Origin: Gordionus sp. m RMFG-2023
Lineage: Eukaryota; Nematomorpha; Gordioida; Chordodea; Parachordodidae
Direction of reading: 5' to 3'
Assembly (NCBI RefSeq): GCF_954871325.1
Contig: NC_088777.1
Span: 24,715,366 to 24,779,365, forward strand
DNA length: 64,000 bases
Shown here: in pieces, positions 36,130-46,514 of the stretch
How the letters are laid out: each line of letters begins with the position of its first letter
Position numbering within the stretch: position 1 is the stretch's first letter
Made by a program: the position numbers and the translations under genes
Notes under the pieces: generated by a model
The model's database searches: none
What the model was told of the DNA's origin: nothing
What the model saw: the letters and a program-made list of their open reading frames with translations, nothing else

Positions 36130-37130
36130 AAGCGTCTTATTTGTTTGGGGTTCATATGGGTTCGGTTTCCGAATATATTTAGTCATATTGAAAATAGTTC
36201 AATATAGACAGGTTGTTGGTCATTTGCAGTTATAATCATAGTTCTATTAGACGAGTTTAATAAAATCGGTTTCTGAATATATTGGTCATATTAAAAATAG
36301 GTCAATATAGACGGGTTTAATAAATTTGTCAACATGGTAAAGATATATATATTTGGTCATATTAAAAATAGGTCAATATAGACTGGTTTAATAAATTTAT
36401 CAACATGGTAATGATATGGAAAGTTTTCTTCAGTTTGGTTCGTTAAGGAATGTCTTTGTCTGTTTTGTCAAATGAGGATGTGTGTTAATGTTGTCTTGTA
36501 TTAAATAAAGTTTAGTTTTCAAAGTAATGAAAACTTGTTTGTATATTGTCCGTTATTAAATGAATAGCAAGTTTTTTTTTGTGTAAGGAAAAATTGTGTT
36601 AATGTTATCTGGTATTAAATAAAGTTTTGTTTTCAAAGTAATGAAAGGATGTTTTTATCTTTTATTAGATTAATAGAAAGTTTTTTTTAAATGTAATGAA
36701 AAGATGTTTATCTTTTATTAGATTAATAGAAAGTTTTGTTTTTTTCTTTTAGTTTTAGGATGGAAAAATTTTTCCTCACTTATTTTTATTGGGGGATTCG
36801 CGTGAATAAGTTAGAAAGTATGTTATTTGTTTCAATTGACGCTCCCACCAAGGGATATTATAATAATATTATTGAGAGGAATAGTTTTTTTTGTTTTGAT
36901 ACAATATGCTTGCTCCGTAAATCGTGGGTATAAAAATAGTTTTTTTTTTAATAAACATAAAATTTTTTTTTAAAAAATAAGTTAAAGTAAATTAGTTTTA
37001 TATTAAAAATTTAAAATTTTGTAAATTTATTTTATATTAAAAATTTAAAATTTTTTTTAAAAAAATAAGTTAAAGTAAATTAATTTTATATTAAAAATTA
37101 AAATTTTTTAAAAGAAAAATTTAAAATAAA
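36130..37130. other. 3' non-coding region of the Gypsy element with short repeats
   Basis: Two to three direct copies of a roughly 95-bp unit (TTGGTCATATTAAAAATAGG, TCAATATAGAC.GGTTTAAT) at 36165-36420, then three copies of a unit with TATTAAATAAAGTTT and TTCAAAGTAATGAAA at 36480-36740. Further on is low-complexity TTTAAAATTTT. No supported gene. Confidence 0.6.
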
Positions 37131-37139
37131 TCTCCCGTT

Positions 37140-37604
37140 GCAGCTGATATCCACATATTCCGGACGATAAGACACATGGAAACTACCAGTCGATTAGTCG
37201 ATCTGGGATCCTGCTACATTCAGATTACCTTGATACCCAAGAATACCGGCATGACGATACCAGCCACGATGGTACTAGATAATTCGATGATGTCTGGGGG
37301 TCCCCGTACCAAGAAATGCTTCCATTGTCGAAGCAATGACCATATTCGAAGCCAGTGCCCAAGTTTAGGAAGAGACGGGCGATCGCCTCTAGCCCCTATC
37401 AATGACAACACCATTGGACTATCAACCAGGCAGTATCGAAGGAGAGTGGAAGACTCAACGCGGGGGACAGCTCCATTTGCTCCTATACGACAAGCGCCGT
37501 CAGCCAACAGGGGTGCCCTGATTGGTACCTCCAGCGGAAGTTCCAGCAGCACGTCAAACCCCCCCCCCCCCCATCGACAACATTCTTCAGCGAGCGGTCG
37601 ATAG
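37140..37604 (+). CDS. GC-rich zinc-knuckle ORF inside the Gypsy element
   Basis: An open frame of at least 142 codons (ATG at 37176; the frame is open from about 37140) with one CCHC-type knuckle, CFHCRSNDHIRSQC, preceded by LVDLGSCYIQITLIP and followed by an RRR stretch and a Ser/Pro-rich tail ending at a C-tract. It does not match the host Gag knuckles. The layout resembles the Gag-like ORF1 of non-LTR retrotransposons known from early-diverging fungi (family resemblance recalled, not tested). Its base composition is close to balanced, unlike the AT-rich element around it. It lies between pol and the polypurine tract, so it travels with the element. Probably captured or transduced; function unknown. 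Confidence 0.55.
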   Translation, partial: AADIHIFRTIRHMETTSRLVDLGSCYIQITLIPKNTGMTIPATMVLDNSMMSGGPRTKKCFHCRSNDHIRSQCPSLGRDGRSPLAPINDNTIGLSTRQYRRRVEDSTRGTAPFAPIRQAPSANRGALIGTSSGSSSSTSNPPPPHRQHSSASGR

Positions 37605-37792
37605 CATTCAAGGGCCTACGCCGACGACGTCAGCTTTTTCTGCGGAAGCTCCACGTATAGATGACATGGACTTGTGGGAGAATCAATTACTCTCATGAGG
37701 GCTCCCCAAAATATCCGCTGCACCCAGACACCTGTTAAATTTATACTTTTTTTTTCGTTGTTTGGCGTGCCACAGCCCATAAAGGGGTGGCA

Positions 37793-38262
37793 TGTCATAA
37801 ATAATACATTTATCGGATAATGTCAATCATATTTTTATCTATGTTTTGTATTTAGTTAGAAAAATATCAGTCATTTTTCAAATATTAGAAATTAATAGAT
37901 ATTATATTTTTGTGAAAAAAGAAAATCACTTTTTTAATTTTTATCACTTTTGAATTTTATTAATTTTTGATTTTTGTGACTTTGCAAATTTTGATAACCT
38001 TTTTTTTATTGTAATAAAACCTTTTGAAATTATGATAATATTTTTGCGCTTTTAATCTTTGATCCTTGTAATTTGCTGAATATTTTTATTTAATAAAGAT
38101 ATAAATCCAAAAATTAGTTCGCGTGGCATTTAATTTATAAGTTTTAATTTAGTTCATTAATTGATAGTTTTCATTCTGAGTTTGTTCTTATATTAGAATT
38201 TCGTTTTAGTAATTTTTTCTGATATAATTAACATTTGAACCCCTCTTGTTTCCTTTTGTGTT
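37793..38262 (+). repeat. 3' LTR of the 31-kb Gypsy element
   Basis: Nearly identical to 31210-31676. It is preceded by the purine tract AAAGGGGTGGCA. After TTTCCTTTTGTGTT the match to the 5' LTR stops and an inverted LTR fragment follows instead of the usual terminus. Confidence 0.9.
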
Positions 38263-38403
38263 AAAAGTGATTTTCTTTTTTCACAAAAATATAATATCTA
38301 TTAATTTCTAATATTTGAAAAATGACTGACATTTTTCTAACTAAATACAAAACATAGATAAAAATATGATTGACATTATCCGATAAATGTATTATTTATG
38401 ACA
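38263..38403 (-). repeat. Inverted copy of the first 140 bp of the LTR
   Basis: AAAAGTGATTTTC ... TTTATGACA is the reverse complement of the LTR start (positions 31210-31350). Its final base abuts AATAT, the same 5 bp that precede the 5' LTR. The element therefore has both direct LTRs and 140-bp terminal inverted repeats. Confidence 0.9.
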
Positions 38404-38408
38404 AATAT

Positions 38409-39589
38409 TTGCCTAAAAATGTGAACATGTCATTTCAATATATATTCTATTTAGAATTCTCACGTCATTTCTTACTATGAATGGGCCTCCGGGTAAGAGG
38501 CCATCCGTCAAACTCCCTTCTTCAAGGGGGAAAACGTATCGGTTTTGGGTACCATTACAGCAATAAAATTTAAATCTTACCTGGATGAATTATCATCCAT
38601 TTTGCTGTTGAATTCACTAATAATTAAGGATAATCCGCCCATATATAATAACACAAAATTTTCAAAATATAGTATATCTTGCACCTTATTAAAGAGAATA
38701 AAGTCATGAAATTATCAAATTTAAAATATTGTTAACGCATTGTTATCGTATCGGAGGGCAAAATTACTAAAAAATAATCAGGGAGACCTTTGAATGAACC
38801 AATTAAGAAAAAAGTTCTATAATCTGATATCAGATATGACAACATTGGTCATTGGCCGGATGCCTGCTAAACGAGGCAAAGATGAAAGTTATGCATAAAT
38901 GCATACCACAGAACAAAATGTTATATATATTTATAAAAATTATTGAATTCAATTTTATAAAAAAAAATTATATAATACTTTTTTTCAATCTGGTGCCGAC
39001 TCGCTGGCACCAGCAAATTTCATTTTTTTGAGATATTTTATTTTCTTTAATTCATAAGGCAAAACATTAAATAAAAATAAATAAAGGAGGGAGAGAGAGA
39101 CAATGGAATAAACGAAAAGAAAAGAAAATGCATTTTTTATATCTTCATTTAACATTTGATTAAAAAAAACATTAAATAAATGTATCCCACCCAAATTTAT
39201 AAATGGGGGTTTTATTTTGGCCTCAATAAAACAATTATTTTATTCATTTTTTTTATTTTATATGACATTATTAATTCCTGATTTTTTATTTCAAAATATA
39301 ATAAACAAGTGAAAATAAAAATAAAAGGAAAAAACAAGAAAGTTAAAATTAAAAATTACAAAATTTTTTTTTTATATATAATACAAAATAAAAAAATCTC
39401 AAAGGTATTCTAAAGGAGCATTTTTTAATCGATTCTTCTGAAAATTTAGCGACGTGCAGCATGTGTGACAAAAAGATGAAGTCGATACTATGTAAAATAA
39501 ATTATTTAATGTATTTTTCTAGCAAATCTTAAAAGGCACATAACCTCTCAACACCCAAACATAATGAAAGCATCTAATAGTGATTCGTC
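38409..39589. other. AT-rich stretch, no gene seen
   Basis: A GC-richer patch at about 38480-38560 (ATGGGCCTCCGGGTAAGAGG) and a GGTGCCGAC..GTCGGCACC-like dyad around 38992-39015 (TGGTGCCGACTCGCTGGCACCA) are the only notable points. The second may be a hairpin or a transposon end. Confidence 0.4.
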
Positions 39590-39770
39590 CTTCAATGCTA
39601 GAAATACAGCTTAAATTATCTCAAATAATTCTTGCTGCTCCTTGCACCCAGGTCTCAGTTGAGAGAGCATTTAGTGCATTAGCACTAACTGTAATCTCTC
39701 TAAGGACAAGATTAGACAGATATACTTGATGATATTTTAATTATAAAGCTTAATCGTACATTGTTAAATA
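39590..39770 (+). pseudogene. hAT transposase C-terminal fragment
   Basis: The plus strand reads MLEIQLKLSQIILAAPCTQ, VSVERAFSALALTVISLRTR and LDR, then in a shifted frame DDILIIKLN. This is the C-terminal hAT block (SVERAFSAL...LRTRL...LLIKLN). It is a short dead fragment with no other parts of the element recognised. Confidence 0.75.
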
Positions 39771-40142
39771 ATGTGATATTTTAAATCATTATTTATATAA
39801 CCTATTTCATTATAAAGTTATTGTTTACATTGAAATTTTAATAAATAAAAATTCATATATATGACTGATTTAGATGATAACAATATAAATAGATTTTTTG
39901 TATGAATAGTATAATCAGAGGGGGGCGTATTTTACTAGATATATCTAAATAGTAGTTTCTAAGATCTAAAATTGATTTAAAAGATTAAAGAAAAAATATT
40001 TTTAAATTTGTAGTTCCCAAAAATATCATGTTTATATTGATGCTTCTTTCTAGTTCAACTCCATTCCGGTTGGCTCAAAAAATTTAACATATGATACTAT
40101 TATCATCTGCCCAGAGGTTTAAGGTAAAAATTAATTTTCTTC

Positions 40143-40862
40143 ACCCTAAGTTCAAAAAAATTAAAAATGATAATTGTCACTTTTCTATGGTAGATTTCCA
40201 CTGAAATTTAATTTAACATGTTTACAATATATAATTTTACCCTTTTGCTTAAAAAAAATTCAAAAAAGATTAAAATAAACGTTTATGACAATTGTCACTT
40301 TTCTATGGTACATCCACATTTAAATTTCAATATAACATGTTTACAATTTATTATTTTACTCTGTTGCTTCAAAAAAATTCAAAAAAGTTCAAAAATAACG
40401 ATTATGACAATTGTCACTTTTCTATGGTACATCCTCATTTAATTTTATATTTAATAAATTTTTATCTACTTGTAAAAAAGTTCAAAAATAACGATTGTGA
40501 CAATTTTTACAATCATTAAAACCATCTCGAAACATGCTCAAAAAATTTTTTCTTGCCTATTTTATACCTAAAATTATTTTTATAGGTTCTGATATGAATA
40601 TTATGACAATTGTCACTTTTATAGTTTACACATTAAATATTAATTCATGTTTAAAATAATCATTTTTCTCTATTTCCAATTAAAACATATGTGAAATAAG
40701 TATTATAACAATTGTCACCTTTATATACTTTACAATCACTGAAACCATCTCAAAACATGCTCAACTAGGCTTTTTTAATTAAAATTATTTTTAAAGGTTC
40801 TGAGATGAGTATTATGACAATTGTCACTTTTATAGTTTACATTAAATATAAAACATTAAAAT
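40143..40862 (-). repeat. TGACAATTGTCA satellite, array C (inverted)
   Basis: About seven units in the orientation opposite to arrays A and B (AACGATTATGACAATTGTCA). It is the inverted image of the start of array B, including the variant segments CATCTCGAAACATGCTC and TTCTGATATGAATATTATGA. One roughly 35-bp insertion distinguishes the two. Confidence 0.9.
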
Positions 40863-41757
40863 GATCCTATAACATTTTTAAAATAATCATTATTAAACCA
40901 AATATTAAAAAAAATGCAATCGGTGTTATGACCAATTCTCTCTCACACACATTTACAACTTATTCAAAAAAAAAAAATTTTTTTCATGATCAAAAAATAA
41001 TTTTAAAAAAATTTTATTTTTAAAGAATTTTTTACCAAAAGAATATTTGCACAAAAAATTTTAAGATCAAAATTTCAAAAATGTTTTAATAAAGATTTCT
41101 TTACAAAAGATTTTATTTTATTATAAAATTCTCAAAATATTTTCTCAAAAGTCAAAACTATAGAAGATTTTTTTTCAAAAAATATTTTTTTCAAAATTTT
41201 TTTTAGTAAAAAAATCTTCGCATTTTTTGATCTTCAAAAGAGCAACGATCTGTGTGAAGATTTTTGAATTTTGAGCAAATGTTAAACCCTGATTTAAATA
41301 TATTTCGCAGTTAACATTTTAGAAAAAAATAAATTAATCTTAAAATTATTTTAATCTTATATGCCTACTATTATAAATTATGTTAAAAAAACATTTCCGG
41401 ATGCTATGAAGATTAAAGTTTAATAATAATAGTGGAATTTTTCATCTTTTAAAATGATTAATGTATTCATAATAAAATCTCGAGTTTAATCAAATCAAGG
41501 CATTGACGATTTACAGGAAAATAACTCATCATTAATTCTTGAATATATAAATAAAGGCGAATTTAGGAATTTTATTGTTGATATTACTGTTAGTGTCTAC
41601 AAAATATAAAACATATCAAAACTGAAATTTTAATTTTACATGTAAACAAAACATTATTTTACCTATTTACTTTAAAAAAACTCAAAAAAGTTCAAAAATA
41701 ACGATTATGCCTTCATTGAAATTTTAATTTAACATGTTACACATATTTTTTATCTAT
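40863..41757. other. AT-rich low-complexity stretch ending in a satellite fragment
   Basis: Runs of TTTTTCAAAAAA type at 40960-41230 and no coding signal. At about 41635-41757 lies one truncated satellite unit (ACTCAAAAAAGTTCAAAAAT, AACGATTATG) without the complete palindrome, in the same orientation as arrays C and D. Confidence 0.5.
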
Positions 41758-42422
41758 TTTTTGTAAATTGTTACTTACAAATTAATTTTTCACTATATTC
41801 AAAAATTAGTCACAAAGTATATCAGAGACCTGCTGGCCCGGCCCTAAAAATTTTTTTTATAAACATATCCGGGCCGGGCCGGGCCGGGACTAAGATTGTT
41901 AAACCCGGGCCGGGCTTTAATATTTTTTATAAAAATTTTTACATTATGAGTTAATGATTATAAGATTATATTATATTATAATTATGATTAATATAATATT
42001 GGGTGATGGTTAACACTACCTAACACCCACTGATCGATCTAATTATTAATTTCCTGCAAATTTATTCAAAGATTATATTTTTTTATAATTCATATCTAAA
42101 TTTTTACAACATATTTTACCAAAACAATCAAATAAAGGAATATCTTAAATAAGCCCCAATATTCAAGTATTATTAATATATTTTTTTATAATTCATATCT
42201 AAATTTTTAGAATATATTTTACCAAAACAATCGAATAAAGGAATATCACTTCTTGAAGTTTGTAATACTTTTCAAAGCGAAAAGGGAGAAATAAAATTGA
42301 TTTTACTTAATATAAAGCATTTTTTAATTGAAAAATTTGTTTTACACAAGTATCATTTTATTTCTCTTTTTCTCTGTCCCAAATTCAAGCAATTACGTAT
42401 ATAGTCAGGGACAGATCGCAAG

Positions 42423-42830
42423 ATGACGGAAAACTATATAAAAGATTATATTAAATTACAAGAGGCTCAGGAAGTAAATGAAATACCATCGACCAGTCAA
42501 ATTACGACTGTTAAACAAACTGAATCGTTTTATGACAAATGGGGCGATGGTAATTCTGGTAATATGTCAATACCCGATGAATATTATAATTACATAAATA
42601 AAAAAATAGATGAAACATTTAAGGTGGATAATTTGTTAGAGTTGTGGGCGGCTCATCAAAGCGAATTTCCAATTTTAGCAAAATTGGCAAAACGGGTATT
42701 GGGAATTCCTGTTTCAAGTGCAAGATGTGAGCGGAATTTTTCTACTACTGGGAGAATTCTTGAAGAAAGAATAAGTAATCTTCAACCTGAAAAGGTAGAT
42801 ATGCTTCTCTTTCTTCATGATAATTTGTGA
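42423..42830 (+). pseudogene. hAT transposase C-terminal region
   Basis: The open frame of 135 codons from an ATG contains LLELWAAHQSEFPILAKLAK, RVLGIPVSSARCERNFSTTG and ERISNLQPEKVDMLLFLHDN. These are the hAT dimerisation block with the catalytic Glu in ARCERNFS, and the usual L.P..V..LLFL.DN end. The sequence just upstream (42210-42420) in other frames reads FLCPKFKQLRI, so the remnant is longer than the frame and 5'-truncated. It lies inside the hAT element bounded at 41823 and 48222 and is probably what is left of that element's own transposase. Confidence 0.8.
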
Positions 42831-43309
42831 ATTTTTAATATCTTTCTTGAGTATAGGGTTTCGTCAATCATGCTGGTTTTTTACTTTGCAAACTGTCAAA
42901 TATTTATTGCATTTATTATATTTACCTTGAGTCATGAAAATTTTTAATCCAACATTTTTCATTATTATTTTTTTACAATATTATATAATACAATTATCTT
43001 CTTTTGTTAAAAATTTATATTATAAAATAAATTATATTAATATTGAGCAATTAGATTATATTTTCAAAATACTATTTATTATAGATGATTTTTTTTAAAT
43101 AGCGATTTATTTTTATTTTATAAATAAAACATGTAATAATTTTATTATTTAATAATAGTAAATTTCATTAATATGTCAATTTAAAAAATAATCACATTTG
43201 TTAGTATATCTTTTAAGGATAAATAATAATAATTTAAATAATATAAATAAATATATAGTAAATTAATATAATAAATTGAGCATATGATTTAAAAGAATTA
43301 TGAGTTTTC
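42831..43309. other. AT-rich stretch within the hAT element, no gene seen
   Basis: Sequence between the hAT transposase stop and the LINE 3' end. Mostly A/T runs. Confidence 0.4.
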
Positions 43310-43331
43310 ATAGTTTGCCCTTCTTTTTCTT

Positions 43332-43478
43332 CTTCCATCTGAATATTCCTCTCTTGTTCTTAATTACTTTTCTCATCGCCGATTCTGTGATTAGGGTTTA
43401 GTTCTTTTGTTGACTTCCATCTGAATATCCCTCTCTTGTTCTTAATTGCTCTTCTCATCGCCGATTCTGTGATTAGGG
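43332..43478. repeat. LINE 3'-tail tandem duplication (82-bp period)
   Basis: CTTCCATCTGAATAT.CCTCT ... CGCCGATTCTGTGATTAGGG occurs at 43332-43396 and again at 43414-43478 with about four differences. On the minus strand this is the 3' untranslated end of the LINE, where R2-type elements often carry structured or repeated RNA recognised by the RT. Confidence 0.75.
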
Positions 43479-44030
43479 GGTATCAGTCATTGAGAATATG
43501 AAGCTGAGGTAATTGGATTTTATTATATTGAGGGCTAATTTTTGGCGTAGGTAGTAACCCTCGTTGGGATCTTCGGTCCTAGTAGAGATCCGTTTCCCCA
43601 GCTCTTTAAAGAAGGCCAGGGCATGAGAGCCGAACGACGTTAGAGTCGTGGCGATTAGTGGTAGGAATGTGTAATTGGCCGGAAGCGATGGCGAATACTT
43701 AGCGAGTTTATTCGTCTCGGCGTCCACTAGAGCATCTCTATTTATATTGGAAGGGGCAAGGGGATCGATACATGAGAAATCCCAGGTTAGGAATTCCCCT
43801 CTCTTCCAAGGGATCATGGTAGAGCCATTGGGACGCTTACCATCAGAATTGTAGAGGCCAGTAGGTTCGAGGGTTGATGGGATACCGGCAGATTTTAGGG
43901 CCCTGGCAATAGTATCATTGCATTTTGAATGTCTAATGAATCTGCCTCTACAGCGCTTGCAGTGTAAAGAGTGACGGCCTTTGGAGTTGACCGGCGTTTG
44001 ACAAAGGATGCAGTGATAGGGTATTACCAT
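43473..44030 (-). pseudogene. LINE restriction-like endonuclease domain
   Basis: A 185-codon frame. Residues 7-24 (CILCQTPVNSKGRHSLHC) form the C-x2-C-...-H-...-C finger that precedes the endonuclease in R2-type elements, followed by RHSKCND (residues 33-39). The catalytic core reads KRPNG at 65-69 and WDFSCID at 83-89. The family consensus is PD...D, and here the first Asp is Asn, so the nuclease is probably inactive. The family signature EPTGL...MIPW..GE.L.WD is clear. The frame overlaps the preceding one by a few bases, which marks a frameshift. Confidence 0.8.
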
Positions 44031-44389
44031 ATCACAAGTCTTAGACCGATGGCGTGACGTAGCTCATCATTGCTTAGGAGCTGGTCAAGGTTTCGCGATG
44101 GAAAAGCTCCGAGAAATTCATACCAGCTGTCTGCGGAAATGGAGAAGAGTAGAGAATGGTCCTCGGGTTGGCTCCTCGATTTAAGGTATGCAACGGAGTT
44201 GCCAACTAGAGTCTTATCCCAGTCCTTCTGCAGTGTCGATGAGGGAGGATCGACTAATGAAAGAGATTTCCATAGATCAATTGCCTGGGGAAGTAAAGGG
44301 TCAGGATGTTTTGTGAGTGCGTGTATGATGGGCTCGCAGGACAGGCGAGAGAATATGAACGCACTATAGGGAAGGCGATCGTATGCCAA
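44024..44389 (-). pseudogene. LINE post-RT linker region
   Basis: A 121-codon frame between the RT and endonuclease frames: AYDRLPYSAFIFSRLSCEPI ... SWYEFLGAFPSRNLDQLLSN and ELRHAIGLRL. This segment joins the RT thumb to the zinc finger and continues the RT frame (GGIGIRSP) after a frameshift, and it is itself shifted relative to the endonuclease frame. It has no catalytic motif of its own. Confidence 0.75.
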
Positions 44390-45738
44390 TGCCGCCGGAT
44401 TTGGTTGGCAAGGTAGCTTGAAGCCAAGATAGGTCTCCGAATTTGAGATTGAGTATATCCTCTGTGAGGTGTTTAATCTCTAGCTCGTGTGCAGCGAGGT
44501 TGACGTCATATTGGAAGATACGTGACAATCGGAGTGTATATAGAATTTTTGGGATTAGGAGGTAGTTCTTTAATAGAAAGAACGCTTGGTGGGCTAAGAG
44601 GCGAGATAGTGTACCGCGCATAAGGTATATCTCTAGTAGAGTGTCGGCGAAGAACTTAACAAAGGACTCGTCTTTACCCACTGGAGATCCGAGATGTGTT
44701 AGGAAGTTCAATGGTGTATGATTGAACATAGGATCATAGTAAAGGTCGATGATTCCAAGAGGACAATATTCGCTCTTGTCTTGATTGATTCGCAGTCCCA
44801 AACTGCTCTCGCTGGATTTTATTATTTCGACCGCCTTCATAACTTCGCTGGGTGAGCCGCCTAGTATACCATCGTCGATATACCAGTTATGAAGGTTTAG
44901 TTTACATTGGTCATTTATGCCTTGTATTAGGCTAATAATGCCCAGACAGAATAAAAAGGAGCCTAGAGGGTCACCTTGTTGTATTCCACTACTAGAAGGA
45001 ATCAATCTATCTCCAAATTGAAGATGCGATGGACTAGCATAACAATCGAAGATGAATTGCGAGTATTCTGGGTAAAGGGTAAGGATGGGATTAAGAAACG
45101 CTGTACGTTTTAGAGAGTTAAAAGCGTTTGAAAAATCTATCTTAATTAGGATATCGTCACTGGGGTCTGTTTGTAGATACATTCTGGTCATGTGTAGGGA
45201 TACCTCACATCCTCCTTTTACGTTGACTCCTAATTGATTAGGGCACAGGTGATTGGATACTGTGAACAATATTCTGCTCACTACTAGCTTTGCGGTTAAT
45301 CGGCGCCAAGTGGTCCCAATAGCGATAGGGCGAATATCTTTATTAGGTTTATGGAGGGCGATGAGTTTAGCTCCATAAAGGAGTGGAATAATGGCGGGTG
45401 GTAAGCCTCCAGCAAGCATACGGTTGATGAGTTGAGCAATTTTTTCCAAAACGTCGCATTGTTGTGTGATGTAAGGTGCGGTTAGATCCTGTAGGAATAT
45501 TGGGCGAAACCCATCAACCCCCGGTGAAGAATCGCGTTTGAAGGAGAGAATAGCCTTTCTAACCTCGCTTGAGGTAAAAGTGGTTGCAATTAGAGGAACT
45601 TCGGGGTAAGACGATATTTCGTCCTTAAGATCGTGTGGGTGGTGTTTTAGGAGAAGAGCTTGATAAGTTGTTTGATCGTAGGGAGCTAGCTTATTGTCAG
45701 ATGTTGCCAGTCGTATGGCGGAACATTCAGGTTATCCT
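44364..45738 (-). pseudogene. LINE reverse transcriptase
   Basis: Open on the minus strand from about 45738 (no ATG; frame entered after a shift) to 44364. It begins AIRLATSDNKLAPYDQTTY, then SSPGVDGFRP (RT motif 0/1), KPNKDIRPIAIGTTWRRLTA, QLGVNVKGG, ILIKIDFSNAFN (motif A, catalytic Asp), GIQQGDPLGSFLFCLG (motif B), NWYIDDGILGG (motif C, Tyr-Ile-Asp-Asp) and FLTHLGSPVGKDESF (motif D/E), and ends with LPTKSGGIGIRSP. All three catalytic aspartates are present. The same protein in decayed form lies at 1100-1660. Confidence 0.85.
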
Positions 45739-46398
45739 GCTTTTTAGATATAAGCTTGGCCTAGATATAAGCTTGGCCTTGGTGACTAGGTCATTTTTGT
45801 GATTTTTATTTTTATCAGTGTCATCACCTTTAAAAGATGTAAAAAAGTGATTGATGGGTAAGGGGTAGATAGTAGCATCCTTGATTTGCTGTGTCAGAGA
45901 TTTTTTGCTGGCAGGATCAGGAATTTGCAAGGTAGTATAGGCAAATGACAGGGTCTCTAGCCAGTGTTTTATGGAAGAATAATTATTTATCAAGGAAGTC
46001 AAGTTCTTTGAGAGGTGTTTGGCAACTTAAAGTCTTGCTCCCTTAGGTATTCGTGAAATCACAAATGGTTTTGGTGTGACTAAAAATATTTATACATCTG
46101 TGGAATCGGTTGGATTGAAAGTGAGAGCATTTTCGGCGGTTGAGTTGGGGACTATTGGGCTAGTAGGCACATCAGTCAACGTGGGAATGGTAACTATAGG
46201 TTGTGCGAGGGCAAGGGCAGAAAAGGCATTTAGGGTTCGAGGGATAGCTGGTGATAAGATGGGAAGCCCAGATTGAGGACATTTTATCTTCTGGTTTCGA
46301 TGAGATGGCAATAGCCCCAATTTGGTTACTTTAACGAGTTTATTACATAAAGGGCAGTTAGATTTGGTAGAAGCTGTGCTGAGGTCTGGTAAGCTCAT
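45727..46398 (-). pseudogene. LINE N-terminal zinc finger and linker
   Basis: The ORF from an ATG at 46398 starts MSLPDLSTASTKSNCPLCNK. CPLC ... SHRNQKIKC forms a C-x2-C-...-H-...-C finger like the N-terminal DNA-binding finger of R2-type elements. A Pro/Thr-rich segment (PTLTDVPTSPIVPNSTAEN) follows. A second frame at 46002-45727 (SSIKHWLETLSFAYTTLQIP) continues the linker. At least one frameshift lies between this part and the RT. Confidence 0.65.
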
Positions 46399-46514
46399 GA
46401 ATTAAATTTTTTTTATCAGTTTAAGAGTGAAAATGTTGGATATTATTTTTATCTTCAAATATGGGTTTCTTGTGGGTTGGTATATTAAGGAAGTTTAATG
46501 AGTTATTTTTTTTG

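Larger units (their letters stand above)
31210..38403 (+). mobile_element. Gypsy LTR retrotransposon with an inverted LTR fragment at its 3' end
   Basis: Metaviridae (Ty3/Gypsy) element. Two direct LTRs of about 470 bp (from 31210 and from 37793) differ by about one substitution and one 3-bp indel over the parts compared, so it is young. AATAT at 31205-31209 and 38404-38408 flanks the whole unit, including a 140-bp inverted copy of the LTR start at its right end, so that the unit begins TGTCATAAATAATAC and ends in the exact complement. Parts in order: LTR, PBS-like TTGGTGACCGAG, gag, pol (protease, RT, RNase H, integrase), a repeat-bearing 3' region, a GC-rich zinc-knuckle ORF, polypurine AAAGGGG, LTR, inverted LTR fragment. 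It is nearly whole, with about two breaks in pol. Confidence 0.9.
43310..46430 (-). mobile_element. R2-like LINE (RT plus restriction-like endonuclease)
   Basis: A nearly full-length non-LTR retrotransposon on the minus strand, clearly GC-richer than its surroundings. Order: N-terminal zinc finger (46398-46090), linker (46002-45727), RT (about 45738-44364), post-RT region (44389-44024), CCHC finger and restriction-like endonuclease (44030-43473), and a 3' tail with an 82-bp tandem duplication (43332-43478). About three frame changes interrupt an otherwise open sequence. It lies inside the hAT element, so it is younger than that insertion. Target duplications were not identified. Elements with this layout include R2, HERO and NeSL types; the exact clade is undecided. 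Confidence 0.85.

Noticed and set aside
37220-37552. 110-codon minus-strand frame
   Set aside because: Antisense of the zinc-knuckle ORF. The plus strand carries the recognisable C-x2-C-x4-H-x4-C motif.
44070-44369. 99-codon plus-strand frame in the LINE
   Set aside because: Antisense shadow of the post-RT region.
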